A stretch of DNA of 64,000 bases from Methylomonas sp. ZR1 (lineage in GTDB: Bacteria > Pseudomonadota > Gammaproteobacteria > Methylococcales > Methylomonadaceae): contig NZ_RCST01000001.1 in the NCBI RefSeq assembly GCF_013141865.1, forward strand, positions 372,001 to 436,000. Reading direction: 5' to 3'. Positions 46,233 through 55,509 of this stretch are shown here, in pieces (the first letter of the stretch is position 1; each line of letters starts with the position of its first letter). The notes under the pieces are model-generated. The model made no database searches and was not told the origin of the DNA. It saw only the letters and a program-made list of their open reading frames with translations. A program made the translations under genes and the position numbers.

Positions 46233-48020
46233 ATGACTCATAAGCGCCAGCGCGATAAACCGTTAATCTTGATGCTGGACGACAATCCGGTCAACTTGGA
46301 AGAGTTGGCGGGTTTGGTCGATGAAGCCGGCTTTGACGTATTGCGTGCGGAAACAGGCGAAATTGCTTTGGTCCAAGCCGTGGCCCAGTTGCCCGACCTG
46401 ATTTTGCTGGATGTGTTGATGCCGGGCATGGACGGTTTTACCGTCTGCCAGACCTTGAAAACCATTCCGACGACGCGCGATATTCCGGTGTTATTCATGA
46501 CGGCCTTGGCGGATACCGCCGATAAATTAAAGGGTTTTCAAGTCGGGGCGGTGGATTACATCACCAAGCCGTTTCAATACGAAGAAGTGCTTGCCCGCGT
46601 ACAAACCCACCTGACGCTGCAAAAGTTGAAGCTGGAGTTGCAAGAAAAAGAGCAGCGCCTGTCGCGGATTTTCGAGAACGCGATGGATGCGATTCTGACG
46701 CTGGATGACATCGGGCGGATTACCTTATTCAACGCGGCGGCCGAACAGATGTTTCGCTGCAAAGCCGCCGACAGCATCGGCAGGGCGGTGGATAGATTTT
46801 TGTCGCCCGAGCTTTACAAAACGCTAACCAATTTTCGCAACGGCGTGCCGGCCGAGCAGGCCATTTGGGTGTCGGAAGGCATGAGTGCGGTACGCGCGGA
46901 TGAGAGCACTTTTCCCATTGAAGCCACCATTTCCCGCGTGGAAGCCATTGGGCAGAAACTGTATATCCTAATTTTGCGTGACATCAACGAACGTAAAGCC
47001 CGGCAACAGGCCGAAGCAGAATGCAACACCCTGCGCGGCATCAATCTTTATCTACAAGAAGAAGTCTTGGCCAGCCGCGATGGCGAGGAATTGATCGGCA
47101 ATTCTCCGGCATTGCATCAAGCGATGGATCTGGTCAGGCAGGTAGCCAACACCGACGCAACGGTGTTAATCACCGGTGAAACCGGTACCGGCAAGGAATT
47201 GATTGCTCGGGCGATTCACAATCTCAGCGCTCGCAAAGACAAAACCTTGGTGAAATTGAATTGCGCGACGATCCCGGAAAATCTGGCCGAGAGCGAGTTG
47301 TTCGGTCACGAAAAGGGCTCGTTTACCGGGGCGATTGCCCGCAAATTGGGACGTTTTGAACTGGCTAACGGCGGTACCTTGTTTCTGGATGAAATCGGCG
47401 AATTGCCGTTGGAGATGCAGGCCAAATTATTGCGGGTGCTACAGGAAGGCGAATTCGAACGGGTGGGCGGCACGCAAACCCTGACCTGCGACGTGCGGGT
47501 CATCGCCGCCACCCATCGGGATTTGGCGCAGTTTTCGCAACAAGGTAAATTCCGGGCCGACTTGTATTACCGGCTAAATGTTTTCCCCATTAATTTGCCG
47601 CCGCTGCGCGAACGCAAGGAAGACGTGCCGTTTTTGGTGAAGCATTTCATCGATAAGTACGCGGCAAAATTCGGCAAGAAAATTCAGTCTATTCCGGAAC
47701 GGATGATGGCTGATCTGCAAAGTTATTTCTGGCCCGGCAATATTCGCGAGCTGCAACATATCATCGAACGTGCGGTGATTTTAACCAAGGGCAGTCAACT
47801 GGCCGCCGTGGATTGCGTGAATGTGATGGGGGCCGGCGGCGCGCCCAACGCGGCACCGATTGTCACGCTGGACGAAGCCGAGCGCGCGCATATTTTGAAA
47901 GCGCTGGAAGCCACGTCCTGGCGAATCGCCGGTAATCAGGGAGCGGCGAAGATTTTGGGGGTGCCATCCACGACTTTGCGGTCGCGGATGGAAAAGCTGG
48001 GGATTAGTAAACCGGCCTGA
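46233..48020 (+). CDS. NtrC-class response regulator (REC-PAS-AAA+-Fis HTH)
   Basis: The 595-residue product has a receiver (~8-125, LILLDVLMPGMDGF), a PAS domain (~135-260), a sigma-54 activator AAA+ domain (Walker A GETGTGKE, the loop GSFTGA as a variant of GAFTGA, GGTLFLDEIGELP) and a C-terminal Fis-type helix-turn-helix (GAAKILGVPSTTLRSRMEKLG). It activates sigma-54 promoters. The order REC-PAS-AAA+ is less usual than REC-AAA+. AAGGAGA precedes its ATG. It converges with lolA, the stop codons being 6 bp apart. Confidence 0.94.
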   Translation: MTHKRQRDKPLILMLDDNPVNLEELAGLVDEAGFDVLRAETGEIALVQAVAQLPDLILLDVLMPGMDGFTVCQTLKTIPTTRDIPVLFMTALADTADKLKGFQVGAVDYITKPFQYEEVLARVQTHLTLQKLKLELQEKEQRLSRIFENAMDAILTLDDIGRITLFNAAAEQMFRCKAADSIGRAVDRFLSPELYKTLTNFRNGVPAEQAIWVSEGMSAVRADESTFPIEATISRVEAIGQKLYILILRDINERKARQQAEAECNTLRGINLYLQEEVLASRDGEELIGNSPALHQAMDLVRQVANTDATVLITGETGTGKELIARAIHNLSARKDKTLVKLNCATIPENLAESELFGHEKGSFTGAIARKLGRFELANGGTLFLDEIGELPLEMQAKLLRVLQEGEFERVGGTQTLTCDVRVIAATHRDLAQFSQQGKFRADLYYRLNVFPINLPPLRERKEDVPFLVKHFIDKYAAKFGKKIQSIPERMMADLQSYFWPGNIRELQHIIERAVILTKGSQLAAVDCVNVMGAGGAPNAAPIVTLDEAERAHILKALEATSWRIAGNQGAAKILGVPSTTLRSRMEKLGISKPA

Positions 48021-48026
48021 CGTTGG

Positions 48027-48653
48027 CTAATTTTCAAACACATCCACGCCTTTCGGCGCTTTGAAATTAAACAAGGCGTCGTCCAGCTTGGGATTGAGCT
48101 GGATGTTGGAAAAATAAATACGGGTTAATTGGCCGAAATTGTCGCTCAGTTCCATACCGCCCAATTGGTTGCCGTTCAGGCCGATCAAAATATACTTGAA
48201 CCCGCTTTCTTCATTCTTGGGTGATAGTTTCACCCAGTTCATGCCGTCGTCTTCCTTGCCTTGTTCCTGCAGGATGAATTTTTCCTCTATATCTACTTCG
48301 CCGGTCAATAACAATGCCGGCGTGGAACCCAGCGAATCGTCCAATTGTTTGACCGTTACTTGCTCCAGATCAGCATCGTAAAACCAGACTTTGCCAGTAT
48401 TGGACACAATCTCTTGCACAAAGGGTTTTTGGTAGTTCCAACGAAATTTGCCGGGCCGGCTCAGATAAAATTTACCGGTGCTGTTTTGCGCGGGGCGGCC
48501 GCTTTTATCGAAACTGGTTTGCTTGAAATCCGCCGTCAAGGAACTGCTGCTGGCTAAAAAGCTTTTCAATCGGGCAATCGGTGTTTCGTCGGCCCAGGCT
48601 GATGGGGTGGTGGCGATTAGGAAAATCAGAGCAAAAATGTGTTTAAGCAACAT
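48027..48653 (-). CDS. lolA: Outer-membrane lipoprotein carrier protein LolA
   Basis: LolA is the periplasmic chaperone that carries lipoproteins from LolCDE to LolB. The 208-residue product has a signal peptide (HIFALIFLIATTPSAWA), LTADFKQTSFDKSG, GKFYLSRPGKFRWNYQKPF and VWFYDADLEQVTVK, all typical. It follows mrcB by 2 bp. Confidence 0.95.
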   Translation of the reverse strand: MLLKHIFALIFLIATTPSAWADETPIARLKSFLASSSSLTADFKQTSFDKSGRPAQNSTGKFYLSRPGKFRWNYQKPFVQEIVSNTGKVWFYDADLEQVTVKQLDDSLGSTPALLLTGEVDIEEKFILQEQGKEDDGMNWVKLSPKNEESGFKYILIGLNGNQLGGMELSDNFGQLTRIYFSNIQLNPKLDDALFNFKAPKGVDVFEN

Positions 48654-48655
48654 AG

Positions 48656-50983
48656 TTAAAATGGGTTCAGGTTATTAAGCCAGCTTTCGCCGGATTCCGG
48701 GCTTGCTCCGCAGTCGGCAAATTGGCTGGGTCCGGAGCCATCCACGAACGGCATGAGTTTGGCGCCGGGGCAGCCTTCATTGCTGAGCAAACCGCTGGCA
48801 GCGTCTATCCAAGTCATCTGTACATTATCCGGTGGTACCAGACTGACCGGCTTCTTCGACACTTGCCGCATCAGCTCGGACCAGATTTGCAAGGCGCCGG
48901 TTCCACCAGTCAAACCGGTTGGTTTGTTGTCGTCGCGGCCTACCCACACCACCGACAGAAAATCGCCGCTAAAACCGGCAAACCAGCTGTCGCGTAATTG
49001 GTTGGTAGTACCGGTCTTGCCGACTAAAGCCATGTTCTGCGGCAGATAGTTATACGCAGAATGGCCGGTGCCGGCGTACATGACTTCCTGCAAAATGGTG
49101 TTGGTGATAAAGGTAGCGGCCGGATCGACGGCTTGACGCACGGTAAACGGATAACTTTGCAGGGCCTTGCCGTCGGCGGCATTGACCGCACGGATCGAGC
49201 GCAGCGGTGTGGCAAAACCGTCGCCGGCCAAGGTTTGGTAGAGTTGGGTGACTTCCAGCGGCGTCAGCGGTTGCGCGCCCAGCAGGAAGGACGGAAACAA
49301 ATCCACCGGCCGGCTGACCCCCATGCTTTTTAAGGTGTTGGCGACTTTGGCCAAACCAATGTCCATGCCAATCCGCACAGTCGCCATATTGTAGGAGTGG
49401 GTGAGGGCGCTATGCAGCGGCACGACGCCGTGTTCCTGATTGTCGTAATTGTCCGGCGACCAGGTTTTGCCTCTTTCGGCGGGGATTTCCAGGCGGGTAT
49501 CGCTGATCGGTGTGGCGATGGTGTAGCGGTCCGGATATTCCAGTGCGGTCAAATAGACTACCGGCTTAATCAGCGAACCTATCGGCCGCACCGCGTCCAA
49601 AGCGCGATTGAAGCCGGTGTCTTCGGCATCGCGGCCGCCGGCAAGGGCGACAATTTCACCGCTGTCGCGGCGGGTAACGATGGAGGCAGTTTCCAAGTCG
49701 TTACTTTTCGGACTTTTTTCCAAATGTTTCAGCTTGCTGGCGATGGATTTTTCCAGCGTGTCCTGGATACGGGTATCCAAGGTGGTGACGATGCGCAAGC
49801 CTTCCGAGGTCAGATCGTCTTCTTTATATTCTTGTTTCAGTTGGCGTTTCACCAGATCGATAAAGCCCGGATAGCGATTGGCGGAGCGATGAATCACCGT
49901 TGCGACGCCTATCGGTTGTTTTTTGGCTTCGCTTAGTTGCTGTGCGTCGATAAAGCCTTCCGTATGCATCGCGTCCAGGACGATGTTGCGGCGCTCTAAA
50001 GTGTGTTCCGGATTGCGGCGCGGATCATACTCGGACGGCCCGCGTACCAATGCCACCAGCGTGGCGACTTGATGTAAATTCAGAGTTTTTAACGATTGCC
50101 CAAAATAAAATTCGCTTGCCAAACCAAAGCCATGCACCGCGCTGGCGCCGTCTTGGCCCAGGAATATTTCGTTGAGATAGGCTTCCAGAATTTCGTCCTT
50201 GCTGTAGCGGTATTCCAGAATAAAAGACATCAAGGCTTCTTTCAGCTTGCGGCGCAGCGTGCGTTTGGGGTTCAGGAAAAAGTTTTTCACCAACTGCTGG
50301 GTGATGGTACTGCCGCCTTGCACCATGCCGCCGGCTTTCACGTTGGACCACATGGCGCGGACGATGCCTTTGGGCGAGATGCCGAAATGGTTGTAAAAGT
50401 CCTTGTCTTCGGTGGACAGCAGGCCTTGCACCAGGGTTGGCGGCGCTTCGTCCAGTTTGATCAGAATTCGGTCTTCCTTGCGGGTGGGATAAAAGCTGCC
50501 GATTTGCACCGGGTCCATGCGGACGATGGCCAAACTCTCGCCGGTGGCGGCGTCGGTAATACCGGCGATGCCGCCGCTCGTGAAACTCACGCTGATATTG
50601 CGGCTTTCCTGAGGCGTATTGCCGAAATTAAAGGCGCGGGTGCGGATGTTGATCTGGCCACCCTTAATGGAATAGGAGCCTTCGCCGGCCAGTTGGTTGT
50701 CCTGGCGGTAATGCAATTCCAGCAATAAGTCTTCCAGATTTTTGCTGGAAATTTCGTAACCGGCGTAAAGCTCGACGGGGCTGGCATAGACGCGGGCCGG
50801 AATCGACCAGCGCTTGCCCTCGAATTGCTGGCGTACCGTGTAATCTAGGTAGCTAACATACACCGCCAATACGAAAGCCCCGATCAGCACTAGCGAAACC
50901 AGCGCGCGTTTCAGCCACGATGCTTGGGGTTGCGATTTTCTGCGTCTAACGGTCGATTTGCTGCTTCTGGGTCGTCTAGGCAT
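48656..50983 (-). CDS. mrcB: Penicillin-binding protein 1B
   Basis: This is the bifunctional peptidoglycan synthase, 775 residues. It has a basic cytoplasmic tail and one membrane segment (ALVSLVLIGAFVLAVYVSYL), a UB2H-like domain, a GT51 glycosyltransferase with EDKDFYNHFGISPKGI and GGSTITQQLVKNFFL, and a transpeptidase with the nucleophile serine in GSLIKPVVY, SYN and KTGTT. The length and UB2H region fit PBP1B more than PBP1A. lolA is the next cistron. Confidence 0.95.
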   Translation of the reverse strand: MPRRPRSSKSTVRRRKSQPQASWLKRALVSLVLIGAFVLAVYVSYLDYTVRQQFEGKRWSIPARVYASPVELYAGYEISSKNLEDLLLELHYRQDNQLAGEGSYSIKGGQINIRTRAFNFGNTPQESRNISVSFTSGGIAGITDAATGESLAIVRMDPVQIGSFYPTRKEDRILIKLDEAPPTLVQGLLSTEDKDFYNHFGISPKGIVRAMWSNVKAGGMVQGGSTITQQLVKNFFLNPKRTLRRKLKEALMSFILEYRYSKDEILEAYLNEIFLGQDGASAVHGFGLASEFYFGQSLKTLNLHQVATLVALVRGPSEYDPRRNPEHTLERRNIVLDAMHTEGFIDAQQLSEAKKQPIGVATVIHRSANRYPGFIDLVKRQLKQEYKEDDLTSEGLRIVTTLDTRIQDTLEKSIASKLKHLEKSPKSNDLETASIVTRRDSGEIVALAGGRDAEDTGFNRALDAVRPIGSLIKPVVYLTALEYPDRYTIATPISDTRLEIPAERGKTWSPDNYDNQEHGVVPLHSALTHSYNMATVRIGMDIGLAKVANTLKSMGVSRPVDLFPSFLLGAQPLTPLEVTQLYQTLAGDGFATPLRSIRAVNAADGKALQSYPFTVRQAVDPAATFITNTILQEVMYAGTGHSAYNYLPQNMALVGKTGTTNQLRDSWFAGFSGDFLSVVWVGRDDNKPTGLTGGTGALQIWSELMRQVSKKPVSLVPPDNVQMTWIDAASGLLSNEGCPGAKLMPFVDGSGPSQFADCGASPESGESWLNNLNPF

Positions 50984-51142
50984 TAAGTCGGTATCTGATC
51001 TCGCCGACGGCAGTTAGCGGCGGCTGTGTGAATGGGGCGAAGATGGCACCTGCTGGTTCGGCGCAGTTCATTTAGCTTACTATTATCTAATAAAATGCCC
51101 ACTTCCGCACAGATTGCTGGCGTTATTGAGGAGAATAGGCGA

Positions 51143-52384
51143 GTGTTGATACTGAAACTGTTTCCAAAATGCTTGGCCCAGCTACCGTCGACACTGATGC
51201 GTTTTGGTTTGGTGCTGGTGCTTGCGCTGGCAATCATGCCGAGTGTCGGAGCGGTTGAAAACCGGATCGATATCGAAGCTTTTGTACGTAACGGTTGTCC
51301 GCATTGCCAACAAGCCGAACAATTTTTGGCGGTGCTGCAAGGCGAGCAACCCGGTTTACGGATAGTTATTCGCAATATCTCTGCTGAGCCAACCGCCTTG
51401 GAGCGATTGCAGCAGATTACCGAATCCCGGCAAGCCGGGCCAATCAGGTTGCCGACATTTCTGGTGCATGGCGAATACATCGTCGGTTATTCCGAAGAAG
51501 CCGGTAGTAGCGGTTTGATTAGGAATGCCTTGCGTGCCGGTGCGCTGCCGAGTGAAGTGTCCGGCGCAGAAGCCGGTAGCTGTGAAGTGCAAGTCAGCGA
51601 GTCCTGCGATGTGCCGGTTAGCCAGCCACCCGCACCCGCAACGGAGGTGTTTGCCGTGAATTGGTTTGGCAGGCGCATCGGTCTTGATGAGGTTGGTTTG
51701 CCGGCTTTTACACTAGCCATGGGCTTGCTGGATGGCTTCAATCCCTGTTCGATGTGGGTGTTGATTTTGATGATTTCGATGCTGGCACCTATGAATAATC
51801 GGCCCCGGATGTTGGCGGTGGCCGGCACGTTTGTTGTCGTCGAAGGGATGGCTTACTTCGTGTTTATGGCCGCCTGGTTGAATCTGTTTTTACTGATAGG
51901 CTTATCGCGAGCTTCGGAATTGGCTATCGCCGGCATTGCCGTGTTGGCCGGCGCGATCAACCTGAAAGATTTTTGGGCGTTTGGCAGGGGTATCTCGCTG
52001 TCGATTCCGGTTGCCGCCAAACCCGGTATCTACAACCGGATTCGGCGCATCCTGCAAGCCGAGAATTTGGCGGGCGCCATGTTGGGGGCCGTGGTACTGG
52101 CTTTGCTGGTCCAGATCGTCGAATTGTTGTGTACCTCCGGATTCCCGGCCCTTTACACACGCATACTCACCTTGCGGGAATTAAGCGGCTGGGACTATTA
52201 CGGTTATTTAATGTTGTACAATCTGGCCTATATGCTGGATGACGTCGTTGTGCTGGGTGTGGGAGTCGTGACCCTGAGTCAGCGTCGTTTGCAGGAAAAA
52301 GAAGGTCGTTGGCTGAAATTGCTTAGCGGCTTGGCGATGGTAAGTTTAGGGTTGTATTTAATATTGCGCGGTTTAGGCGAGTAG
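51143..52384 (+). CDS. Thioredoxin-like domain fused to a DsbD-like membrane protein
   Basis: From GTG 51143, behind GAGGAG, the product is 413 residues. It has a signal segment (FGLVLVLALAIMPSVGA), a periplasmic thioredoxin/glutaredoxin-like domain with the redox motif NGCPHCQQAE and cis-Pro in IRLPTFLVHGEYI, then a membrane domain of six or more segments starting LAMGLLDGFNPCSMWVLILM. The second membrane-domain Cys is in VELLCTSGFPALY. The CPC-less DsbD-like pairing suggests electron transfer across the membrane to the periplasmic thiol domain. Upstream in-frame starts (51032, 51095) exist but lack a ribosome site. Confidence 0.85.
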   Translation: MLILKLFPKCLAQLPSTLMRFGLVLVLALAIMPSVGAVENRIDIEAFVRNGCPHCQQAEQFLAVLQGEQPGLRIVIRNISAEPTALERLQQITESRQAGPIRLPTFLVHGEYIVGYSEEAGSSGLIRNALRAGALPSEVSGAEAGSCEVQVSESCDVPVSQPPAPATEVFAVNWFGRRIGLDEVGLPAFTLAMGLLDGFNPCSMWVLILMISMLAPMNNRPRMLAVAGTFVVVEGMAYFVFMAAWLNLFLLIGLSRASELAIAGIAVLAGAINLKDFWAFGRGISLSIPVAAKPGIYNRIRRILQAENLAGAMLGAVVLALLVQIVELLCTSGFPALYTRILTLRELSGWDYYGYLMLYNLAYMLDDVVVLGVGVVTLSQRRLQEKEGRWLKLLSGLAMVSLGLYLILRGLGE

Positions 52385-52470
52385 ATGGCCGGTTGGCTTG
52401 GGGCGCTGATTAACAGCGCTTTTCTTTATCACTACATGTGCGATAGAACCGAAACGAGATAGGAGAATTC

Positions 52471-52740
52471 GTGATTGATAACAAGCGCAGGCACCCGCGC
52501 CTAAAGCACCGTGCCAAAATCAGGATGACGGTGCCGGCATCGGCTGAAGCGGTCGTGGTGGATATGCGGGACTTTTCCGAGACTGGATTGTTTTTACTGT
52601 GTGCCAACGAATTAATCCCGCCGATTGGCGCGCTAGTGGAAGTGCAAACCACCGAATTCGACGATGCGCCGATACAAACTGCGATTGTGGTGCGGGTAGA
52701 GCCGGACGTGGGGTTTGGTCTGGAGTTTGCGCCGCGTTGA
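52471..52740 (+). CDS. PilZ domain protein
   Basis: The 89-residue product from GTG 52471 (AGGAGAATTC upstream) is a stand-alone PilZ domain. It has the c-di-GMP-binding patterns RRHPRLKHR and MRDFSETGLFL (D/NxSxxG), and a closing VGFGLEF. It likely binds cyclic di-GMP and acts on motility, exopolysaccharide or pili. The partner cannot be inferred from the neighbours. Confidence 0.9.
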   Translation: MIDNKRRHPRLKHRAKIRMTVPASAEAVVVDMRDFSETGLFLLCANELIPPIGALVEVQTTEFDDAPIQTAIVVRVEPDVGFGLEFAPR

Positions 52741-53262
52741 TCAGGCGGTCAGGTCGAGGAGCTCGCCGTTACGGCTGGGTTGCTTTTGCGAATTCAACAA
52801 TTCTCCGCGAGCTTTATTAGCCATCGCCGCTGCCTTGGCGGCGATGCTTTGATCCGGGCCTGAAGGACTGGCCGGCGCTAATGCTGCACGGCGGATAGTC
52901 TCGGCTTTGCGCAGAGTCGCTTCCGGATCGCCGGCAACCTCTGAGACATCAATATTCACTTCACCGCCGGTGGCGTAACGTTGGCCATCCGGCCCCGTCA
53001 CAAACGTAAAACGCGCCCCGCTGACGGCGATACCGCCGGCGGCACTTAAATGAGCTTGTTCGTGAGCTCTAACTTCCTGGTCGCGGGCTTTAAGCTCGGC
53101 AATTTGGCTTAGCTGTTCCGGACTGTATTGGTCGGATTGGGCGTTTGCGCTTTTCGCAGTTTGGGCGATAGGTTCGACAGGCGCCTGTTCGCCGCTCGCG
53201 GCCAGATTGCGGCCGGTCAGCCGATATAGCGAAGTTTGATGGGAAGAGGCGGTGACCAGCAT
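52741..53262 (-). CDS. SprA-like putative metalloprotease (CJM1_0395 family)
   Basis: The 173-residue product has the family core LKARDQEVRAHEQAHLSAAG with an HExxH zinc motif (HEQAH), followed by YATGGEVNIDVSEVAGDPEA and IRRAALAPASPS. These match the putative metalloprotease family whose activity is unproven. No signal peptide is seen. Downstream toward queG, 53263-53474 contains nothing I can identify. Confidence 0.88.
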   Translation of the reverse strand: MLVTASSHQTSLYRLTGRNLAASGEQAPVEPIAQTAKSANAQSDQYSPEQLSQIAELKARDQEVRAHEQAHLSAAGGIAVSGARFTFVTGPDGQRYATGGEVNIDVSEVAGDPEATLRKAETIRRAALAPASPSGPDQSIAAKAAAMANKARGELLNSQKQPSRNGELLDLTA

Positions 53263-53474
53263 ATTGGGCCTCGAACGAATTGTGTTAACTGGCTCTAAGA
53301 ATACACCTTGACTTCATGCGAGTTCAAGTAACCAAAGCATTTTTAGCCTGAGTTTTCGCGGTAGGGCGATTATCGCAGTCTGGCTGATTAAATCCCTTTT
53401 ACTCGTCATTCCCGCAACTACCAATCCCGTTTGTTAATGGCACTCGGCTCCGGCTTGCGCTGGGAAAGACGCTT

Positions 53475-54575
53475 CTAAATTGTCGGAAGTTCCGGTTCAA
53501 TGTGCAAACTGTCCAATTTCTGCAAAGCCCATTGTGTATGCTCGCGCACCATCTCCGATTCATCACTCAATCTGCCGGCCAATACCGTTTTAGCGGCATC
53601 AGTGGCTTTGCCATTTCCCAGCGCCACGGCGATATTGCGCAGCCAACGCTGATGACCGATGCGGCGAATCGCCGAGCCTTCGGTTTTTTGCAGAAATTCG
53701 GCTTCGGTCCAGGCAAACAATTCAAGCAAAGTCGCCTGATCCAAACGATGCCGGGGTTTAAAATCGCTTTCCGCGCTGAGTTTGGCGAAGCGATTCCACG
53801 GGCACACCAATTGGCAATCGTCGCAACCGTAAATTCGATTACCCAGCAAGGGTCGTAATGCCACTGGAATGCTGCCGTGCAATTCGATAGTTAAGTAAGA
53901 GACGCAACGGCGCGCATCAACCTGATACGGGCCGACGATGGCTTGCGTCGGGCAAATGTCCAGACAAGCCCGGCATTGTCCGCAGTGGTTGCTGACGGGC
54001 TGATCGCTGGGTAAGGCCAAGTCGGTATAAATTTCCCCGAGAAAAAACCAGGAGCCGGCGCGGCGATTGATCAGGTTGCTGTGCTTGCCTATCCAGCCCA
54101 AGCCGGCTTTCTCGGCGATGGCTTTTTCCAACACCGGTGCGCTGTCGACAAACGCCCGATAGCCGAACGGACCGATGGTCTCGGCGATTTTGTCCGCCAG
54201 TTTTTGCAATCTATTCCGTAGCAGCTTGTGGTAATCGCGTCCTAAGGCATACCGCGATACGAAGGCGGCGGCCGGGTCTTCCAATAATTGTTTGCTGGTT
54301 GCCGATGGTTCCGGCAAATAATCCATCCGTGCCGAGATAATGCTGCGCGTACCTTCCTGCAACAAAGCCGGGCGACTGCGTTTCAAACCGTGTGCGGCCA
54401 TGTATTGCATCTCGCCGTTAAAGCCCTTGTCCAGCCAGTTGTGCAGATGCTCTTCGGCGGTATTCAAATCCGTATCGCTGACACCAATCTGCTGAAATCC
54501 CAATTCCTCGCCCCAGTGCTTGATGCGTTGGACAAGTGCGTTAAGATCTTCGGCTTGGGTTAAAGGCGTGTGCAA
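53475..54575 (-). CDS. queG: Epoxyqueuosine reductase QueG
   Basis: QueG reduces epoxyqueuosine to queuosine in tRNA with cobalamin and two [4Fe-4S] clusters. The 366-residue product shows YRAFVDSAPVLEKAIAEKAGLG with the catalytic Asp, IGKHSNLINRRAGSWFFLGE, CGQCRACLDICPTQAI and YGCDDCQLVCPWN. The C-terminal HEAT-like extension is present. Confidence 0.96.
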   Translation of the reverse strand: MHTPLTQAEDLNALVQRIKHWGEELGFQQIGVSDTDLNTAEEHLHNWLDKGFNGEMQYMAAHGLKRSRPALLQEGTRSIISARMDYLPEPSATSKQLLEDPAAAFVSRYALGRDYHKLLRNRLQKLADKIAETIGPFGYRAFVDSAPVLEKAIAEKAGLGWIGKHSNLINRRAGSWFFLGEIYTDLALPSDQPVSNHCGQCRACLDICPTQAIVGPYQVDARRCVSYLTIELHGSIPVALRPLLGNRIYGCDDCQLVCPWNRFAKLSAESDFKPRHRLDQATLLELFAWTEAEFLQKTEGSAIRRIGHQRWLRNIAVALGNGKATDAAKTVLAGRLSDESEMVREHTQWALQKLDSLHIEPELPTI

Positions 54576-54665
54576 TTTACGGAACCTTGGGAAATATTAG
54601 GGGAGGTTGTCGTGGCCTAGTAAGGAATGGCTCGCGGATAGCTGGATAAGCTAACCGTATCAAAC

Positions 54666-54815
54666 ATGAAGATCAACCGTTAAGCTGTTCAAGTCATTGG
54701 TAAGAAATCCCTGCCAGTCACGAAGGATTACGTAGAAAAGCTAAGCGGGGCGTTTTATTATCGACTGGAAAAGCGCGACATCCTTATCAAGCAAAACTTG
54801 GACGACCGATTATGA
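54666..54815 (+). pseudogene. Possible broken short gene ahead of the DUF3047 gene
   Basis: A frame reads MKINR, a TAA at 54681, then 43 sense codons (AVQVIGKKSLPVTKDY, KLSGAFYYRLEKRD and ILIKQNLDDRL) and a TGA whose ATGA overlaps the start of the next gene. A single CAA to TAA change would restore an intact 49-residue protein. The composition looks natural, but 43 open codons can occur by chance, so this is tentative. Confidence 0.3.
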
Positions 54816-55507
54816 CAATTTCCCTGTATCCGGCTTATACCAGCGGCAGACTGACAATGGTGAAGCATAAGCTATTGCTGTGCCTGGCTATGTGGTTGTC
54901 TCATCACCCAGTGCTTGCCGATAACAAGCTATCTATCGGTGAGTTCAGCCAGAATCGCCTGGACGGCTGGGAACATAAAAGCTTCAAAGGTGAAACCCAC
55001 TACCGATTGCAAGCAATCGACGGCGTGACAGCGCTGGTAGCCGATAGCCGCGCCGCCGGCTCCGGCCTGTTCAAGGAGCAACGCATCGATTTGGACCAAA
55101 CTCCGTTTCTGAACTGGTCTTGGCGCATCGGCAATCGTTTATCCGGCTTGAACGAACAAAGTAAGGCTGGTGATGATTATGCGGCGAGGGTGTATGTGGT
55201 GGTCAAAGGCGGGCTGGCGTTTTGGCAAACTAAGGCTGTTAATTATGTCTGGGCCGGCAACAGCAAACGGGATAGCGTCTGGCCGAATGCGTTTGCCGGC
55301 GATCATGCGATGATGATGGCTTTACGCGATCAGGAGGCACCGTTGAATGTCTGGGAACACGAAAAACGAAATATCCGGACCGACTTCAAGCAACTATTCG
55401 GTGAAGACATTCGCAGCATCGATGCCGTCGCCATCATGACCGATACCGACAACAGTGGCGGCCAGGTTTCCGCCGTGTATGGCGACATCTGGTTTTCCAA
55501 GGATTAA
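54812..55507 (+). CDS. DUF3047 family exported protein
   Basis: The 231-residue product has an internal hydrophobic leader (KLLLCLAMWLSHHPVLAD). The DUF3047 core follows: FLNWSWRIGNRLSG, DDYAARVYVVVKGG, NYVWAGNSKRDSVWPN and IDAVAIMTDTDNSGGQVSA. It is predicted periplasmic with a jelly-roll-like fold of unknown activity. The ATG at 54857 is an equally good start for a signal peptide. It begins a four-gene run ending at 59266 and is 2 bp from the radical SAM gene. Confidence 0.88.
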   Translation: MTISLYPAYTSGRLTMVKHKLLLCLAMWLSHHPVLADNKLSIGEFSQNRLDGWEHKSFKGETHYRLQAIDGVTALVADSRAAGSGLFKEQRIDLDQTPFLNWSWRIGNRLSGLNEQSKAGDDYAARVYVVVKGGLAFWQTKAVNYVWAGNSKRDSVWPNAFAGDHAMMMALRDQEAPLNVWEHEKRNIRTDFKQLFGEDIRSIDAVAIMTDTDNSGGQVSAVYGDIWFSKD

Positions 55508-55509
55508 GC

